Part shown: one piece after another, positions 26,948-36,355 of the stretch | Layout: every line of letters starts with the position of its first letter | How positions within the stretch are numbered: the stretch's first letter is position 1 | Source of the DNA: Rhizobiales bacterium 2SD | GTDB lineage: Bacteria; Pseudomonadota; Alphaproteobacteria; Rhizobiales; Beijerinckiaceae | Length of the DNA stretch: 64,000 nucleotides | Direction: 5' to 3' | NCBI GenBank assembly: GCA_005502805.1 | Contig: SCMY01000003.1 | Coordinates: 248,001 to 312,000 of the forward strand | Translations under genes and position numbers: made by a program | Notes under the pieces: model-generated | Told to the model about the DNA's origin: nothing | The model's input: only the letters and a program-made list of their open reading frames with translations | The model's database searches: none

Positions 26948-28534
26948 TCAGCTCGGCCGTGCCCCCCAGAACAGCGGAATGCCGCGCGGCAGATCGGTGA
27001 TGCTGGTGCGTCGCGCGCTTTGAGTCTTCCACTGGCCGAGCGGGATGAAGGGCACGTCCTGCCAGGCTTGCTCCTGGAGCGCCCGGCAGATCTTCTGGCG
27101 CTCGGCGAGGTCCGGCGCCTCGAACCAAGCGTCGCGCAGCCGCTCGATCTCGGGCGAGGTGAGCCAGCCGCCCGCAGCCTTGCCATCGCCGCGCAGGCTG
27201 ATGCTCACCGCCGGATTCACCAGGTCGTTGCCGGACCAGGTACCGACGAAGGCGCTCCAGCCGCCGCTTTCGACCGGCTGCTGGCTGGTCCGCCGCTGCA
27301 TGACCGTGCCCCAGTCGGTCGAGACATAGTCGACATTCATGCCGATGCGGGTCAGCAGGTCCTGCGCGACCTGGGCGAGGGCGTGGATCGCATCGATGTT
27401 CGAGGCCGCGAGCAGGACGACCCGCTCGCCGCGATAGCCGGCGGCCGCGAGCTCGCGCTTGGCCTTGGCGAGATCGCGCGGGCCGAACAATCCGGCCATA
27501 CCGGCATCGCTCGCCATCGGTGTTCCCGGCGTGAAATAGCCGACCCGGTCGTTCCACATCGCGGGATCATCGCCCGCGACGGCTTGCATGAATGGGGCCT
27601 GGTCGACCGCGGCGAGCACGGCGCGCCGGATCGCCGGATTGTTGAAGGGCGGATGCAGATGGTTGAAGCGGAAGACGCCGACCGAGCCGGCCGGGTCGAG
27701 CGTCTCGACGGCGATCTTGCTGTTGCCCTTCAGCAGCGGGATCAGATCGGGCGGCGGAGCCTCCCACCAGTCGATCTCGCCTGACTGCAGAGCACCGGCG
27801 GCCGTTCCGGCATCGGGGATGGTGATCCATTCGACCCGGTCGAAATGGGCGACCTTGGCGCCGGCGACGAAGCTTGGTGCACCGGGAGCCGGGACATAGC
27901 GATCGAACCTGGCATAGGCGGCCGAGGCGCCGGGCACCCGCTCAGAAGCGAGGAAGCGGAACGGGCCGCTGCCGATCACCTCGGGAATCTGAGTCGTCTG
28001 CGGGGTGAGGGCGATCCGCTCCGGCATGATCGCGCACATATACGGGCTCGCCTTGCCGAGCGCCGCGGGCAGCAGCGGGAAGGGGCGCTTGAGCTTGAAG
28101 CGGATCTCACGATCGGAGACGGCGGAGAGCTCGTCCGTTACGGCCATGAGCTTCTGGCCGAACGCATCGGCGGTCGCCCAACGCCGGATGCTGGCGACGC
28201 AATCCTGCGCGCGCACCGGCGTGCCATCGTGGAAGAGCAGCCCATCGCGCAGCGTCAGCCGCCACAACAGCCCGTCATTCTCGACCACATGTCCGGCAAC
28301 CATCTGAGGCTGCGGCTCGAAGCCGGAATCCAGCCCATAGAGCGTATCGAACACCATGAAACCGTGGTTCCGCGCGATATAGGCGAGGGTCCAGACCGGA
28401 TCGACGAAGCTCAGATCCGCATGCGGGGCAAAGCGCAAGGTGCGGGCGCGGTTCGCTTGCGTATGGCCGAGACGCGGCGTGGCGAGGCCCGTGGCGGCGG
28501 CGCTCGCCCCGGCGATGAACTGGCGGCGGTGCAT
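26948..28534 (-). CDS. ABC substrate-binding protein, family 5 (peptide/nickel type)
   Basis: Periplasmic receptor of the DppA/OppA group. A twin-arginine-like signal MHRRQFIAGASAAATG starts the protein. The family hallmark appears as TLRFAPHADLSFVDPVWTLA and, near the middle, RFNHLHPPFNNPAIRRAVL. Length from ATG 28534 is 528 aa; a longer in-frame reading upstream is not supported. It is similar in layout to the paralog at 32251, which suggests that two receptors share the single DppBC pair at 30302-32126. Confidence 0.88.
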   Translation of the reverse strand: MHRRQFIAGASAAATGLATPRLGHTQANRARTLRFAPHADLSFVDPVWTLAYIARNHGFMVFDTLYGLDSGFEPQPQMVAGHVVENDGLLWRLTLRDGLLFHDGTPVRAQDCVASIRRWATADAFGQKLMAVTDELSAVSDREIRFKLKRPFPLLPAALGKASPYMCAIMPERIALTPQTTQIPEVIGSGPFRFLASERVPGASAAYARFDRYVPAPGAPSFVAGAKVAHFDRVEWITIPDAGTAAGALQSGEIDWWEAPPPDLIPLLKGNSKIAVETLDPAGSVGVFRFNHLHPPFNNPAIRRAVLAAVDQAPFMQAVAGDDPAMWNDRVGYFTPGTPMASDAGMAGLFGPRDLAKAKRELAAAGYRGERVVLLAASNIDAIHALAQVAQDLLTRIGMNVDYVSTDWGTVMQRRTSQQPVESGGWSAFVGTWSGNDLVNPAVSISLRGDGKAAGGWLTSPEIERLRDAWFEAPDLAERQKICRALQEQAWQDVPFIPLGQWKTQSARRTSITDLPRGIPLFWGARPS

Positions 28535-28599
28535 GCTCCTGATCTCCCCTCTCGTCGATTGTGTCGTGATGTTATTCCGGCCTTGGCGCGGCGCTGCCC

Positions 28600-30246
28600 T
28601 CAGGCGCTGCCATGCACGAGCCTGCCCTCGAACCAGGTGGCGAGGACCTTGGTCTGCGCGATCGCCAGCGGCTCGATCGTCATCAGGTCCCTGTCCAGCA
28701 TGATCATGTCTGCCGATAACCCCGCTGCGAGCCGGCCGGTGCGATCGCCGAGGCGCATCGCTGCTGCCGGATTGGTCGTGTAGAGCGGCAGGACCTCGGC
28801 GACGCTCACGGCCTGGTCGGGGGCGTGCGCGCCGTCGTGACGCCCGGTCGGATCGCGACGGGTGACGAGGCCGCACATCGCTTCCCAGGGATCGAGATCC
28901 GGCGCGATCGTGCGCCAGTCGGAGGCGGCGACGACGGCAGCGCCGGCGGCGAGGATGTCGCGCACCGGCCAGACCGTCGCATAGCGCTCGGCGCCGACCA
29001 TCCGCTCATGCGTCAGGCTCGCGGAATTGGGATGCCAGAGCGGCGGGCACATGTCGTGGAGGACGTTGAGTTCGGCCAGGCGCGGAATGTCCGTTGCCCC
29101 GATGAACTGGCCATGGGCGATCTGGTGCTGCGGTCCGCCCGGGCCGTTGCGGCGGCGCACCTGCTCGACGGCATCGAGCACCATGCGGATCGCGCGATCG
29201 CCGACGGCATGAACCTTCACGCCGATACCGTCGCGATCGAAATCCGCGATCGCCTCGGTCAGCTCGTCCAGCGTCAGCGAGGTCGCGACGGGCGGCTCGT
29301 CGGGCGCGCTGGCATAGGGGGCGAGCATCGCGGCCGTGCGCAGCGAGGGCACGCCATCGAGGAAGATCTTGGCGAAGTCGGCGTTCATATGCGGGCCGCA
29401 GAGCTCACGGCGCTGTTCGCGCATGAGCCTGGCCTCGTCGGCCGCATAGCCGGAGCAGGTCGGGCTCAGGGCAAGGTGGAAGGCGGCCCAGCAGGTCAGG
29501 GCGTCGGCATCGTCGAGAGCCTTGTAGAACTCCAGCGACTCCAGGCTCGCCGAGGCATCGGCGAAGCCGGTGATACCGAGGCTGTTGAGATAGGCGATCG
29601 AGGCGCGCGCCGCCTCGGCCTTTCCAGCCGCGGACAGTTCGGGGATAGCGTCGGTGACGGACCAGGCACCGGATTCGACAAGCAAGCCGGTTGGGCGCCC
29701 GTCTGCGTCCTTGACGATCTCGCCATCGGGCGGGTTCGGTGTCGCAGCATCGATGCCGGCGATCTGCAAGGCGGCGGAATTGGCGAAATGGCCATGGCCG
29801 CTGAGATGCTGCATCACCACCGGCCGATCGCCGCTGACCGCATCCAGGGCCGCAAGCGCGCCCGGCTCGCGCATCCGCTGCAAGGCAAGCGCACCATAGG
29901 AGTTGGCGACGACCCAATCGCGCCCAGCGCCGCGCGTGCAGGCGTCGGCGATCTTGCGCAGGATCGTGTCGAAATCGTCGGCCGTGTCGATCGCCGTGGT
30001 GTGCAGACGCGCGATCATGCTCGGGAGCAGGTGGACGTGGAAATCGATCAACCCCGGCATCAGCATGCGGCCGCCGAGATCGATGAGAGCCGTTCGCTCC
30101 CCTCGGAGAGGCTCGACCTCCGTCCAGCTGCCGACCCTGACGATCTTGCCGCCGGCGACGGCGAGGGCCTCGGCCACCGGATTGGCCGCGTCCATCGTGC
30201 GGATCACGCCGTTGTGCAGGATCGTTTCGGCTGAAGAATTGGGCAT
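28600..30246 (-). CDS. YtcJ-like metal-dependent amidohydrolase
   Basis: Amidohydrolase-superfamily enzyme of the Amidohydro_3 type, predicted to hydrolyse an amide, ester or imine in the cytoplasm. Metal ligands appear as DFHVHL near residue 68, HLSGHGHFAN, KVHAVGDRAIRM and the terminal Asp in VVAASDW. Length is 548 aa, usual for YtcJ proteins. It lies between binding protein and permease genes on the same strand (gap of about 65 bp), so it may process the imported compound. Confidence 0.88.
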   Translation of the reverse strand: MPNSSAETILHNGVIRTMDAANPVAEALAVAGGKIVRVGSWTEVEPLRGERTALIDLGGRMLMPGLIDFHVHLLPSMIARLHTTAIDTADDFDTILRKIADACTRGAGRDWVVANSYGALALQRMREPGALAALDAVSGDRPVVMQHLSGHGHFANSAALQIAGIDAATPNPPDGEIVKDADGRPTGLLVESGAWSVTDAIPELSAAGKAEAARASIAYLNSLGITGFADASASLESLEFYKALDDADALTCWAAFHLALSPTCSGYAADEARLMREQRRELCGPHMNADFAKIFLDGVPSLRTAAMLAPYASAPDEPPVATSLTLDELTEAIADFDRDGIGVKVHAVGDRAIRMVLDAVEQVRRRNGPGGPQHQIAHGQFIGATDIPRLAELNVLHDMCPPLWHPNSASLTHERMVGAERYATVWPVRDILAAGAAVVAASDWRTIAPDLDPWEAMCGLVTRRDPTGRHDGAHAPDQAVSVAEVLPLYTTNPAAAMRLGDRTGRLAAGLSADMIMLDRDLMTIEPLAIAQTKVLATWFEGRLVHGSA

Positions 30247-30301
30247 CGATCTTCCTGGCTCCTCTCGACGTTCAACAGGTCGGGTTGCGCAGCGCGGGCT
30301 C

Positions 30302-31174
30302 TCACAATGTCCGCGCCAGGCGTGGGTCGAGCATGTCGCGCAGGCCGTCGCCGATCAGGTTGATGAACAGCACGGTCGCTCCGAGGAAGAGGCTCGGATA
30401 GAGCACGACCCAGAAGGCGAGCTGCACGACATTGCGCCCCTCCGAGATCACGCTGCCCCAGGTCGGCGTGGTCGGCGGGATGCCGAGGCCGAGGAAGCTG
30501 AGATAGGCTTCCGACAGGATCGCGGAGGCGCAGACGAAGCTCGCCTGCACGATCAGCGGTGCGATGGTGTTGGGCAGGACATGCCTCAGCAGCAGTCCGG
30601 GGAAGCGCACCCCGCTGAGGCGCGCCGCCTCGATATAGGGCTGCTCGCGGATGCTCAGCACGACGGAGCGGACGAGGCGCACGACGCGCGGAACCTCCGG
30701 GATTGCGATCGCGATCACGACCGTGGTGATGCTCGGCTTGACGATGGCGACGAGTGCGACGGCGAGCAGGATGCCGGGTATTGCCATCATGCCGTCCATG
30801 ATCCGCATCAGGACTGCGTCCGCGACCCGGTTGAAGCCGGCGACCATGCCGATGGCGAGGCCGAAGCAGACCGAAAGAGCTGCGACGCCGATGCCGACGG
30901 TGAGCGAGACGCGCCCGCCCCAGATGACGCGGCTGAAGACGTCGCGGCCGAACGGATCGGAGCCGAACAGCCAGGCATCGCTCGGCGGGCGCAAGCGGGC
31001 GGCTGGGTTGATTGCGACCGGATCATGCGTCGCGATCAGCGGCGCGAACAGGGCGAGCAGGATGATCGCCGCCAGCCCGATGCAGCCGAGGATGAAGAGA
31101 GGGTAGCGCCGGAGCCAGTAGCTCAGCGTCTTGGAACTGGCGCTCTTGCGAGGGGCCTCGATGGCAATGCTCAT
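30302..31174 (-). CDS. ABC transporter permease, DppC type
   Basis: Second permease of a peptide/nickel-type importer, 290 aa. It has the N-terminal cytoplasmic/OppC_N segment, five to six helices, and the EAA loop SIREQPYIEAARLSGVRF. DPFGRDVFSRVIWG is a typical DppC stretch. The start lies 10 bp after the DppB gene. Together with DppB it forms the membrane channel. Confidence 0.92.
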   Translation of the reverse strand: MSIAIEAPRKSASSKTLSYWLRRYPLFILGCIGLAAIILLALFAPLIATHDPVAINPAARLRPPSDAWLFGSDPFGRDVFSRVIWGGRVSLTVGIGVAALSVCFGLAIGMVAGFNRVADAVLMRIMDGMMAIPGILLAVALVAIVKPSITTVVIAIAIPEVPRVVRLVRSVVLSIREQPYIEAARLSGVRFPGLLLRHVLPNTIAPLIVQASFVCASAILSEAYLSFLGLGIPPTTPTWGSVISEGRNVVQLAFWVVLYPSLFLGATVLFINLIGDGLRDMLDPRLARTL

Positions 31175-31184
31175 GGGCTCGTCC

Positions 31185-32126
31185 TCAATAGCGGATGCGC
31201 GGATCGAACAGCGAATAGGACAGGTCGATCAGGAGGTTGATCAGCACGTAGAGCGCCGAGAGCACGAGGATGACCCCCTGCAGGATCGGGAAGTCTCTGC
31301 GGATGATCGCGTCGATCATCAGGCGGCCCATGCCGGGGATGGCGAAGACGGTCTCGGTGACGACGATGCCGCCGAGCAGCGAGGAGAGCCCGATGCCGAC
31401 CATGGTGACGATCGGTACGGCGGCGTTCTTCAGCGCGTGCACGGCGAGGATGCGCGGTGTCGTCATGCCCTTGGCGCGGGCGGTGCGCATATAGTCCTGG
31501 TTCAGCACGTCGAGCACCGTCGCCCGGGTCATGCGCGTCAGCAGGGCGATGTAGATGAAGCTGACGGTCAGGCTCGGCAGCACGATATGCGGGAAGAACT
31601 TGGTCGGTCCCGCCGACATCGGCTGGTAGCCGCGGACCGGGAACCATTTCAGCTCGACCGAGAATTTGAAGATCAGCAGATAGCCGATCAGGAAGATCGG
31701 CATCGAGAAGGCGATGACCGCGAGCGTCATGATCAATTGATCGATCCAGCTTCCGGCCTTCCAGGCGGCGACGACGCCGAGCGGGATCGCGACGATCACC
31801 GCGAAGGTCATGATCGTCAGGCCGATGATCAGGGTCGGCTCGATCCGCTGGGCGATCAGTTGCGACACCGGCATCTGGTTGAACAGCGACGTGCCGAGGT
31901 CGCCCTGCAGCACCTGCCAGAGCCAGCCGAGGAACTGCTCGGCGATCGGGCGCTCCAGGCCGAGCTGCTCGCGGATGCGGCGCAGATCCTCGGGCGTGGC
32001 GAGATCGCCGCCGATCAGCGCCGCGGGATCGCCGGGCGTCAGATGCAGCAGCATGAAGACGATGACCGCGACGGTCGCCATCACCGGGATGGTCGCGAGC
32101 AGGCGCTTGACGATATAGGCCAGCAT
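31185..32126 (-). CDS. ABC transporter permease, DppB type
   Basis: First permease of the importer, 313 aa with about six helices. Typical start LAYIVKRLLATIPVMATVAV and the family segment LHLTPGDPAAL, with an EAA-like loop in YMRTARAKGMTTPRIL. It lies 124 bp downstream of the family-5 binding protein gene. No ATP-binding subunit (DppD or DppF) follows in this window. Confidence 0.92.
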   Translation of the reverse strand: MLAYIVKRLLATIPVMATVAVIVFMLLHLTPGDPAALIGGDLATPEDLRRIREQLGLERPIAEQFLGWLWQVLQGDLGTSLFNQMPVSQLIAQRIEPTLIIGLTIMTFAVIVAIPLGVVAAWKAGSWIDQLIMTLAVIAFSMPIFLIGYLLIFKFSVELKWFPVRGYQPMSAGPTKFFPHIVLPSLTVSFIYIALLTRMTRATVLDVLNQDYMRTARAKGMTTPRILAVHALKNAAVPIVTMVGIGLSSLLGGIVVTETVFAIPGMGRLMIDAIIRRDFPILQGVILVLSALYVLINLLIDLSYSLFDPRIRY

Positions 32127-32250
32127 CGGTGGCTCCGTTCCAGTGTTTCGGGGCGGGCGATACGCTCCGCCGATATCCTGCCGGCGTCGCCGGATGGTGT
32201 GGCCGCGGCAGGGGAAAGGCAGCGCACGCCGGGCGCGCGCCGCCGGCCGC

Positions 32251-33843
32251 TCACTTCTTGCTGACGTTCCAAAACAGCGGGATCGGCGAGTCGATCAGGC
32301 CTTCGACCGATGTGCGATAGGCGGTGAGCTGCTTGTACTGGCCGGTCAGTCCGTAGAGTGAGGCGGCGTAGGCCTCCTGCTGGATCTTGTCGGCGATGGC
32401 GCCTTGCTCAGCTTCCGGCGCCTTGAGGAAGGCGGCCCGCAGCGTCTCGATCGCCTCGTTCTTGGGCCAGCCGATCGAAGCCTTGCCGACGCCGCCGGCG
32501 CGCAGGGCGTTGTTGAGGAAGGGCACAGAGTAGTTGGTGCTGTCGGCATATTGCGGGCCGATGTTCCAGCCGCCCTGCGCGATCGGCTCCTGCTTCAGCA
32601 TCAGCGCGAAGATGGTGGCGCCGTCCGTCGCCCGGAGCTCGACATTCATGCCGATCGCCTTGAGATTGTCGAAGAGCACGACAGTGACCGGATGCAGGAT
32701 CCCGTCGTCGACGGCGTCGAGCAGCACGACCTTCTCGCCCTTGTAGCCGGAGGCGGCGAGCGTCTTCTTGGCCTCGTCGAGGTTCTTCTTGAACAGCAAT
32801 TGCTCGGGCGCGACATCCTTGCCGAAGCGGGTGCCGCAGAAATAGAAGCTGCGGCAGGGTTCCCAGCTGCGCTTGTCGTCGCTCAGCACGCGCAGATACT
32901 CGCTCTGGTCGATCGTTTGCAGCACAGCGCGCCGGACCTTCTCATTGTCGAAGGGCGGATGGATGTGGTTGAAGCGGATCATCGTCTGCATGCCGAAGGG
33001 GTCGACGGCGCGGACGGTGATGTCCTTGTTGTTCTGCAGCGTCGGCAGCAGGTCGGAGGGCGGGTGCTCGAGCCAGTCGACCTCGCCGGCGATCAGCGCG
33101 GCTGCGGCGGTGGCGGCGCTCGGGATGAACACCCACTCCATGCGCTCGACCTTGGCGACCTTGCCGCCTGCCATGAAGTCGGAAGGCTCGGAGCGCGGCT
33201 TGTAGCCCTTGAACTTCTTGTAGACCGCCTTGTCGCCCGGCACCCATTCGTCGCGCGCGAACATGAACGGGCCGGAGCCGATCACCTCCTTGATCTGCTC
33301 GAAGCCGCTGGTCTTGGCGATGCGCTCGGGCATCATGAACGGCACCGGCGAGCCGGTCTTGGCCAGCGCCGAGAGCACATGGCCGAACGGCTCCTTCAGC
33401 ACGATCTCGAAGCTGTCGGCTCCGGTCGCCTTGATCTCGCCGGCGGCGGCGATCAGCGCCTGGCCGATGGAGTCGCGCTGGCCCCAGCGCTTGATCGAGG
33501 CGACGCAGTCGGCGCCGGTGACCGGCGTGCCGTCATGCCAGGTCAGGCCCGGCCGAAGTTTGAAGGCATAGCGCAGCTTGTCGTCAGAAACTGTCCAGGT
33601 ATCAACCATTTGCGGCTTGACCTGGAATTTCGAGTCGAAGGCGAACAGCGTGTCGTAAACGAGATAGCCGTGGTTGCGGCTGTTGTATTCGAGCGACCAG
33701 ATCGGATCGATGACGCGGATATCGCTCGATGCCGCGAAGCGGAACGTGTCCTTCTCCTGCGCGACGGCTGCTGTCGCCATGCCCGCTGCGATCGCGACGC
33801 CAGCGGCGCCTAGGGCACGCGCAAAACTTGTCCGGATGTTCAT
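32251..33843 (-). CDS. ABC substrate-binding protein, family 5 (peptide/nickel type)
   Basis: Periplasmic receptor. A Sec signal (ARALGAAGVAIAAGMATAAVAQ) is followed by the family start DTFRFAASSDIRVIDPIWSLE. RFNHIHPPFDNEKVRRAVL is the receptor core. Length is 530 aa. It is the first gene of the cluster 33843 to 26948, preceded by a plausible sigma-70 promoter (33975-34003). It is clearly paralogous to the protein at 26948; shared features include NHIHPPF/NHLHPPF and the near-identical domain order. Confidence 0.9.
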   Translation of the reverse strand: MNIRTSFARALGAAGVAIAAGMATAAVAQEKDTFRFAASSDIRVIDPIWSLEYNSRNHGYLVYDTLFAFDSKFQVKPQMVDTWTVSDDKLRYAFKLRPGLTWHDGTPVTGADCVASIKRWGQRDSIGQALIAAAGEIKATGADSFEIVLKEPFGHVLSALAKTGSPVPFMMPERIAKTSGFEQIKEVIGSGPFMFARDEWVPGDKAVYKKFKGYKPRSEPSDFMAGGKVAKVERMEWVFIPSAATAAAALIAGEVDWLEHPPSDLLPTLQNNKDITVRAVDPFGMQTMIRFNHIHPPFDNEKVRRAVLQTIDQSEYLRVLSDDKRSWEPCRSFYFCGTRFGKDVAPEQLLFKKNLDEAKKTLAASGYKGEKVVLLDAVDDGILHPVTVVLFDNLKAIGMNVELRATDGATIFALMLKQEPIAQGGWNIGPQYADSTNYSVPFLNNALRAGGVGKASIGWPKNEAIETLRAAFLKAPEAEQGAIADKIQQEAYAASLYGLTGQYKQLTAYRTSVEGLIDSPIPLFWNVSKK

Positions 33844-33974
33844 TGTCTGAGCTCCTCACCTGAACGAGATCACGGGTCGCGCGCTCTGCGGCGTTTGATC
33901 GACCAGTGCCGGTGAGGAAGGCTCGATATAACGAGGATTGAGACCCTCGCTACCGCCAACCGCCTAACTTGGGA

Positions 33975-34003
33975 AATCTGAAGTCCTATGCCGGGAATGT
34001 CAA
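33975..34003 (-). promoter_or_regulatory. Sigma-70-type promoter for the family-5 ABC operon
   Basis: On the minus strand TTGACA (34003-33998) is followed by a 17-nt spacer and CAGATT (33980-33975). The -35 hexamer is a perfect consensus and straddles the stop codon of the enolase-superfamily gene, so this promoter would let the ABC operon be read separately from the 11-gene operon upstream. The -10 is only a fair match. Confidence 0.5.
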
Positions 34004-35100
34004 GAATTCTCCGATAGTTGCGGCAGCCCCGAGCCGACACCTTGCGGTAGAAAGAGTCGGCCCTCCACAGCCTCAAGGCCGCTGAAGGGATCATCGAGCA
34101 GATGATCGAACTCGGCGAACTCGACGGGGTAGTGGACGGACGGCAGCGCCGCAGCCAAATGCAGGCATTGCGCCGCGATGAGACGGGGGCCGTAAGCGGT
34201 TCCGATCCGGTAGGCGCGCCCCGCCGCCTCGCAGATCTGCGCGGCGATGAAGACCTTGCCGATCCCCCCGAGCCCCGAGCTCTTCAGGTTGAAGCTGTCG
34301 CAGGCGCCTTCCGAGATCAGCGTGACGATGTCGCGCAGCGAGCGGATCGCTTCGTCGGCCTCGATCGCGATCGGGCTGCGCTGCGAGACGAAGGTGAGGC
34401 CGGCAATGTCCGCGGCAGGAACCGGCTGCTCGACGAGATCGACGCCATGGCGGGCGATACGCTCGATCATGCGCAATCCGGCCTTCGGCGTGTAGCTCTG
34501 GTTGGCATCGGCGGAGAGGCGGATGGCGGGGCCAACGCTCTCGCGCACCGCCCTGACGCGCGCCTCGGCGAGATCGGCATCGCCATCGACCTTCACCTTG
34601 AGGCAGCGATAGCCGAGTCCGGCAAGTCGCGCAGCATCGGCAGCCATGCCCTGCGGGTCCTTGAGCGGCAGGATGCGCTGGAGTTCGACGTTCTGACGCC
34701 GCGCGCCGCCGAAGAGGACGTGCAGCGGTACGCGCAAGGCTCGCGCTGCCAGCTCATGCAGCGCGCTGTCGATGCCGGCCTTGACCGCCTCGTGCCCGGA
34801 GAGGGCCTTGTCGAGGCGATCCCGCGTTTCGGCGTAACGCAGCGGATCGGCGCCGAGCAGGGTGGGGCGCAGCACCTCGATCGCAGCCTCCGATCCCGCG
34901 AGATCGTCGGCATAGAAGGCCATCGCCTCGATATGCCCTTCGCCGACGAGGCCGGAAGCGGTGCGCAGGGTCACGATCAGCCCGTCGAGGCGCGGAATGC
35001 CACCGAGGGCGAAGCGCCAGGCCGGGTCCTGCTGCGGCTGGACGCAGCGCCTGACCTCGACGGCGACGATCCGGTCGGCCTCGGTGGAAGGGATAGCCAT
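34000..35100 (-). CDS. Mandelate racemase/muconate lactonizing enzyme family (enolase superfamily)
   Basis: Enolase-superfamily enzyme that abstracts the alpha proton of a carboxylate. Catalytic features: KxK pair in CLKVKVDGD (K168, K170), metal ligands D198 (ADANQSY), E224 (VEQPVP) and D249 (EADEAI), and a second Lys in NLKSSGLGGI (K273). This set marks the muconate-lactonizing/dipeptide-epimerase subgroup. Length is 366 aa. It is the last gene of the operon that begins at 45131, 13 bp after the alpha/beta-hydrolase-like gene. Confidence 0.88.
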   Translation of the reverse strand: MAIPSTEADRIVAVEVRRCVQPQQDPAWRFALGGIPRLDGLIVTLRTASGLVGEGHIEAMAFYADDLAGSEAAIEVLRPTLLGADPLRYAETRDRLDKALSGHEAVKAGIDSALHELAARALRVPLHVLFGGARRQNVELQRILPLKDPQGMAADAARLAGLGYRCLKVKVDGDADLAEARVRAVRESVGPAIRLSADANQSYTPKAGLRMIERIARHGVDLVEQPVPAADIAGLTFVSQRSPIAIEADEAIRSLRDIVTLISEGACDSFNLKSSGLGGIGKVFIAAQICEAAGRAYRIGTAYGPRLIAAQCLHLAAALPSVHYPVEFAEFDHLLDDPFSGLEAVEGRLFLPQGVGSGLPQLSENS

Positions 35101-35113
35101 TATTGAACGACTC

Positions 35114-35923
35114 CTAGCGGCTCACCGAGCCGAGAAAACTGAGGATCTCGCGGTTGTAGAGCTCCGGCACCTCCCACCAGGGCGAATGGCCGGAATCGGG
35201 CAGGATCGTCAGGCGCGCGCCGGGAATCCGGCTGGCGATCAGGCGGGCATTGGCCGGCGGGGCGTAGAGATCGGCATCGCCGGTCAGCACGAGGACCGGA
35301 AAGTCGAAACGCTGCAGATCGGCCCAGCGGACGTAGGTCGCGAAGCGCAGGGGAACGCGCTCGACACCAGAGCGCGCCAGCATCGCATTCCAGCGCGCGA
35401 GGCCCTCCGGGCATTGCGCGCGATAAGATGGGCCGAGCTCGCGGAAATCATGCGGCAGCCGCTCGAACCCGGGCGGCAGCAGCCGCTGCAGCATCGCCTG
35501 GTAGTCGTCGTCGACCACACCGACGATGCTGCTGGAGATGACGAAGCTGAGCAGGCGCCGGGGATGCGAGACCGCGAAATCGGTCGCGACCATGCCGCCG
35601 GCGGCGGTGCCGATCAGGTGGAAGCGCTCGAGCCCGAGTGCATCGACGAGCCGGAGCAGGTCGGTCGAGGCCGGCGTCGTCACGGCCTCGCCTCCGCAGT
35701 CGGAGCCGAAATGTCCGCGCCGGGAATAGCCGATGACGCGGTAGCCGGCCTCCGCGAAGACCGGCCATTGCTGATCCCAGCACTCGCCGCTGCCGGCTGA
35801 CGCATGCAGCAGCACGATGGCCGAGCCGTCGCCTCCCGTATCCCAGACCCATAGCCGGACGCCGTCGCCGACATCGACCAAGGCTTCGTGCCGTAAGCGG
35901 CCTGGGGGCGGGGCGGCGTTCAC
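35114..35923 (-). CDS. Alpha/beta-hydrolase fold protein lacking the nucleophile
   Basis: Alpha/beta-hydrolase fold of 269 aa with oxyanion region VLLHASAGSG, acid region TGDADLYAPP and C-terminal His in DSGHSPWW. The nucleophile elbow, normally GxSxG, reads GTAAGG (residues 105-110), so the catalytic Ser/Cys/Asp position is Ala107. The codon is clear (GCC). It is therefore either inactive as a hydrolase, a decarboxylase/lyase-like variant, or a binding protein. Gene spacing (4 bp to the RidA-like gene, 13 bp to the enolase-superfamily gene) shows it is expressed with the operon. Confidence 0.8.
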   Translation of the reverse strand: MNAAPPPGRLRHEALVDVGDGVRLWVWDTGGDGSAIVLLHASAGSGECWDQQWPVFAEAGYRVIGYSRRGHFGSDCGGEAVTTPASTDLLRLVDALGLERFHLIGTAAGGMVATDFAVSHPRRLLSFVISSSIVGVVDDDYQAMLQRLLPPGFERLPHDFRELGPSYRAQCPEGLARWNAMLARSGVERVPLRFATYVRWADLQRFDFPVLVLTGDADLYAPPANARLIASRIPGARLTILPDSGHSPWWEVPELYNREILSFLGSVSR

Positions 35924-35927
35924 CGGC

Positions 35928-36323
35928 TCAGTCCGCCTTGAAGGCGATGGCGTCGGCCTCGATCAGCCAGGCGGGGTTGGCGAGGCCGCCGACCACGAAG
36001 GCCGTCGTCGCCGGCGGCTTGTCGGAGAAGTAGCCATTGCGGATGCCGGCATAGCCGATGATCTCCTCGGCGCTGCGGCAATAGGCGGTGATCTTGACGA
36101 TGTCGTCGAAGCTCATGCCGGCCGAGGCGAGGACGGCGCCGATATTGTCCATCATCTGCCGGACCTGATCGTCGAAGGCCTCGGGGATCGAGCCGTCGGG
36201 CCGCACGCCGACCTGCCCGGCGATGAAGAGCTGGCGGCCTGGGCCGCGTGTCTCGACCCCGTGCGAATAGAGATTGCGGGCGGGCGGCGCGATCGAGGCC
36301 GGGTTGTGCTGGAGCGTGGTCAT
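35928..36323 (-). CDS. RidA (YjgF/YER057c/UK114) family protein
   Basis: Small trimeric enamine/imine-handling protein of 131 aa, family start GPGRQLFIAGQVG and the end WLIEADAIAFKAD. The Arg that binds the substrate carboxylate in classical RidA deaminases (in a P-A-R-S/T stretch) is replaced by Thr (PPATTAF, about residues 103-109). That places it with the non-deaminase Rid subgroups. It lies between an aldehyde dehydrogenase and the alpha/beta-hydrolase-like gene in the 45131-34000 operon. Confidence 0.87.
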   Translation of the reverse strand: MTTLQHNPASIAPPARNLYSHGVETRGPGRQLFIAGQVGVRPDGSIPEAFDDQVRQMMDNIGAVLASAGMSFDDIVKITAYCRSAEEIIGYAGIRNGYFSDKPPATTAFVVGGLANPAWLIEADAIAFKAD

Positions 36324-36355
36324 CGGTCGTCTCTTGCTGGTGGAAAGGGATGCGC

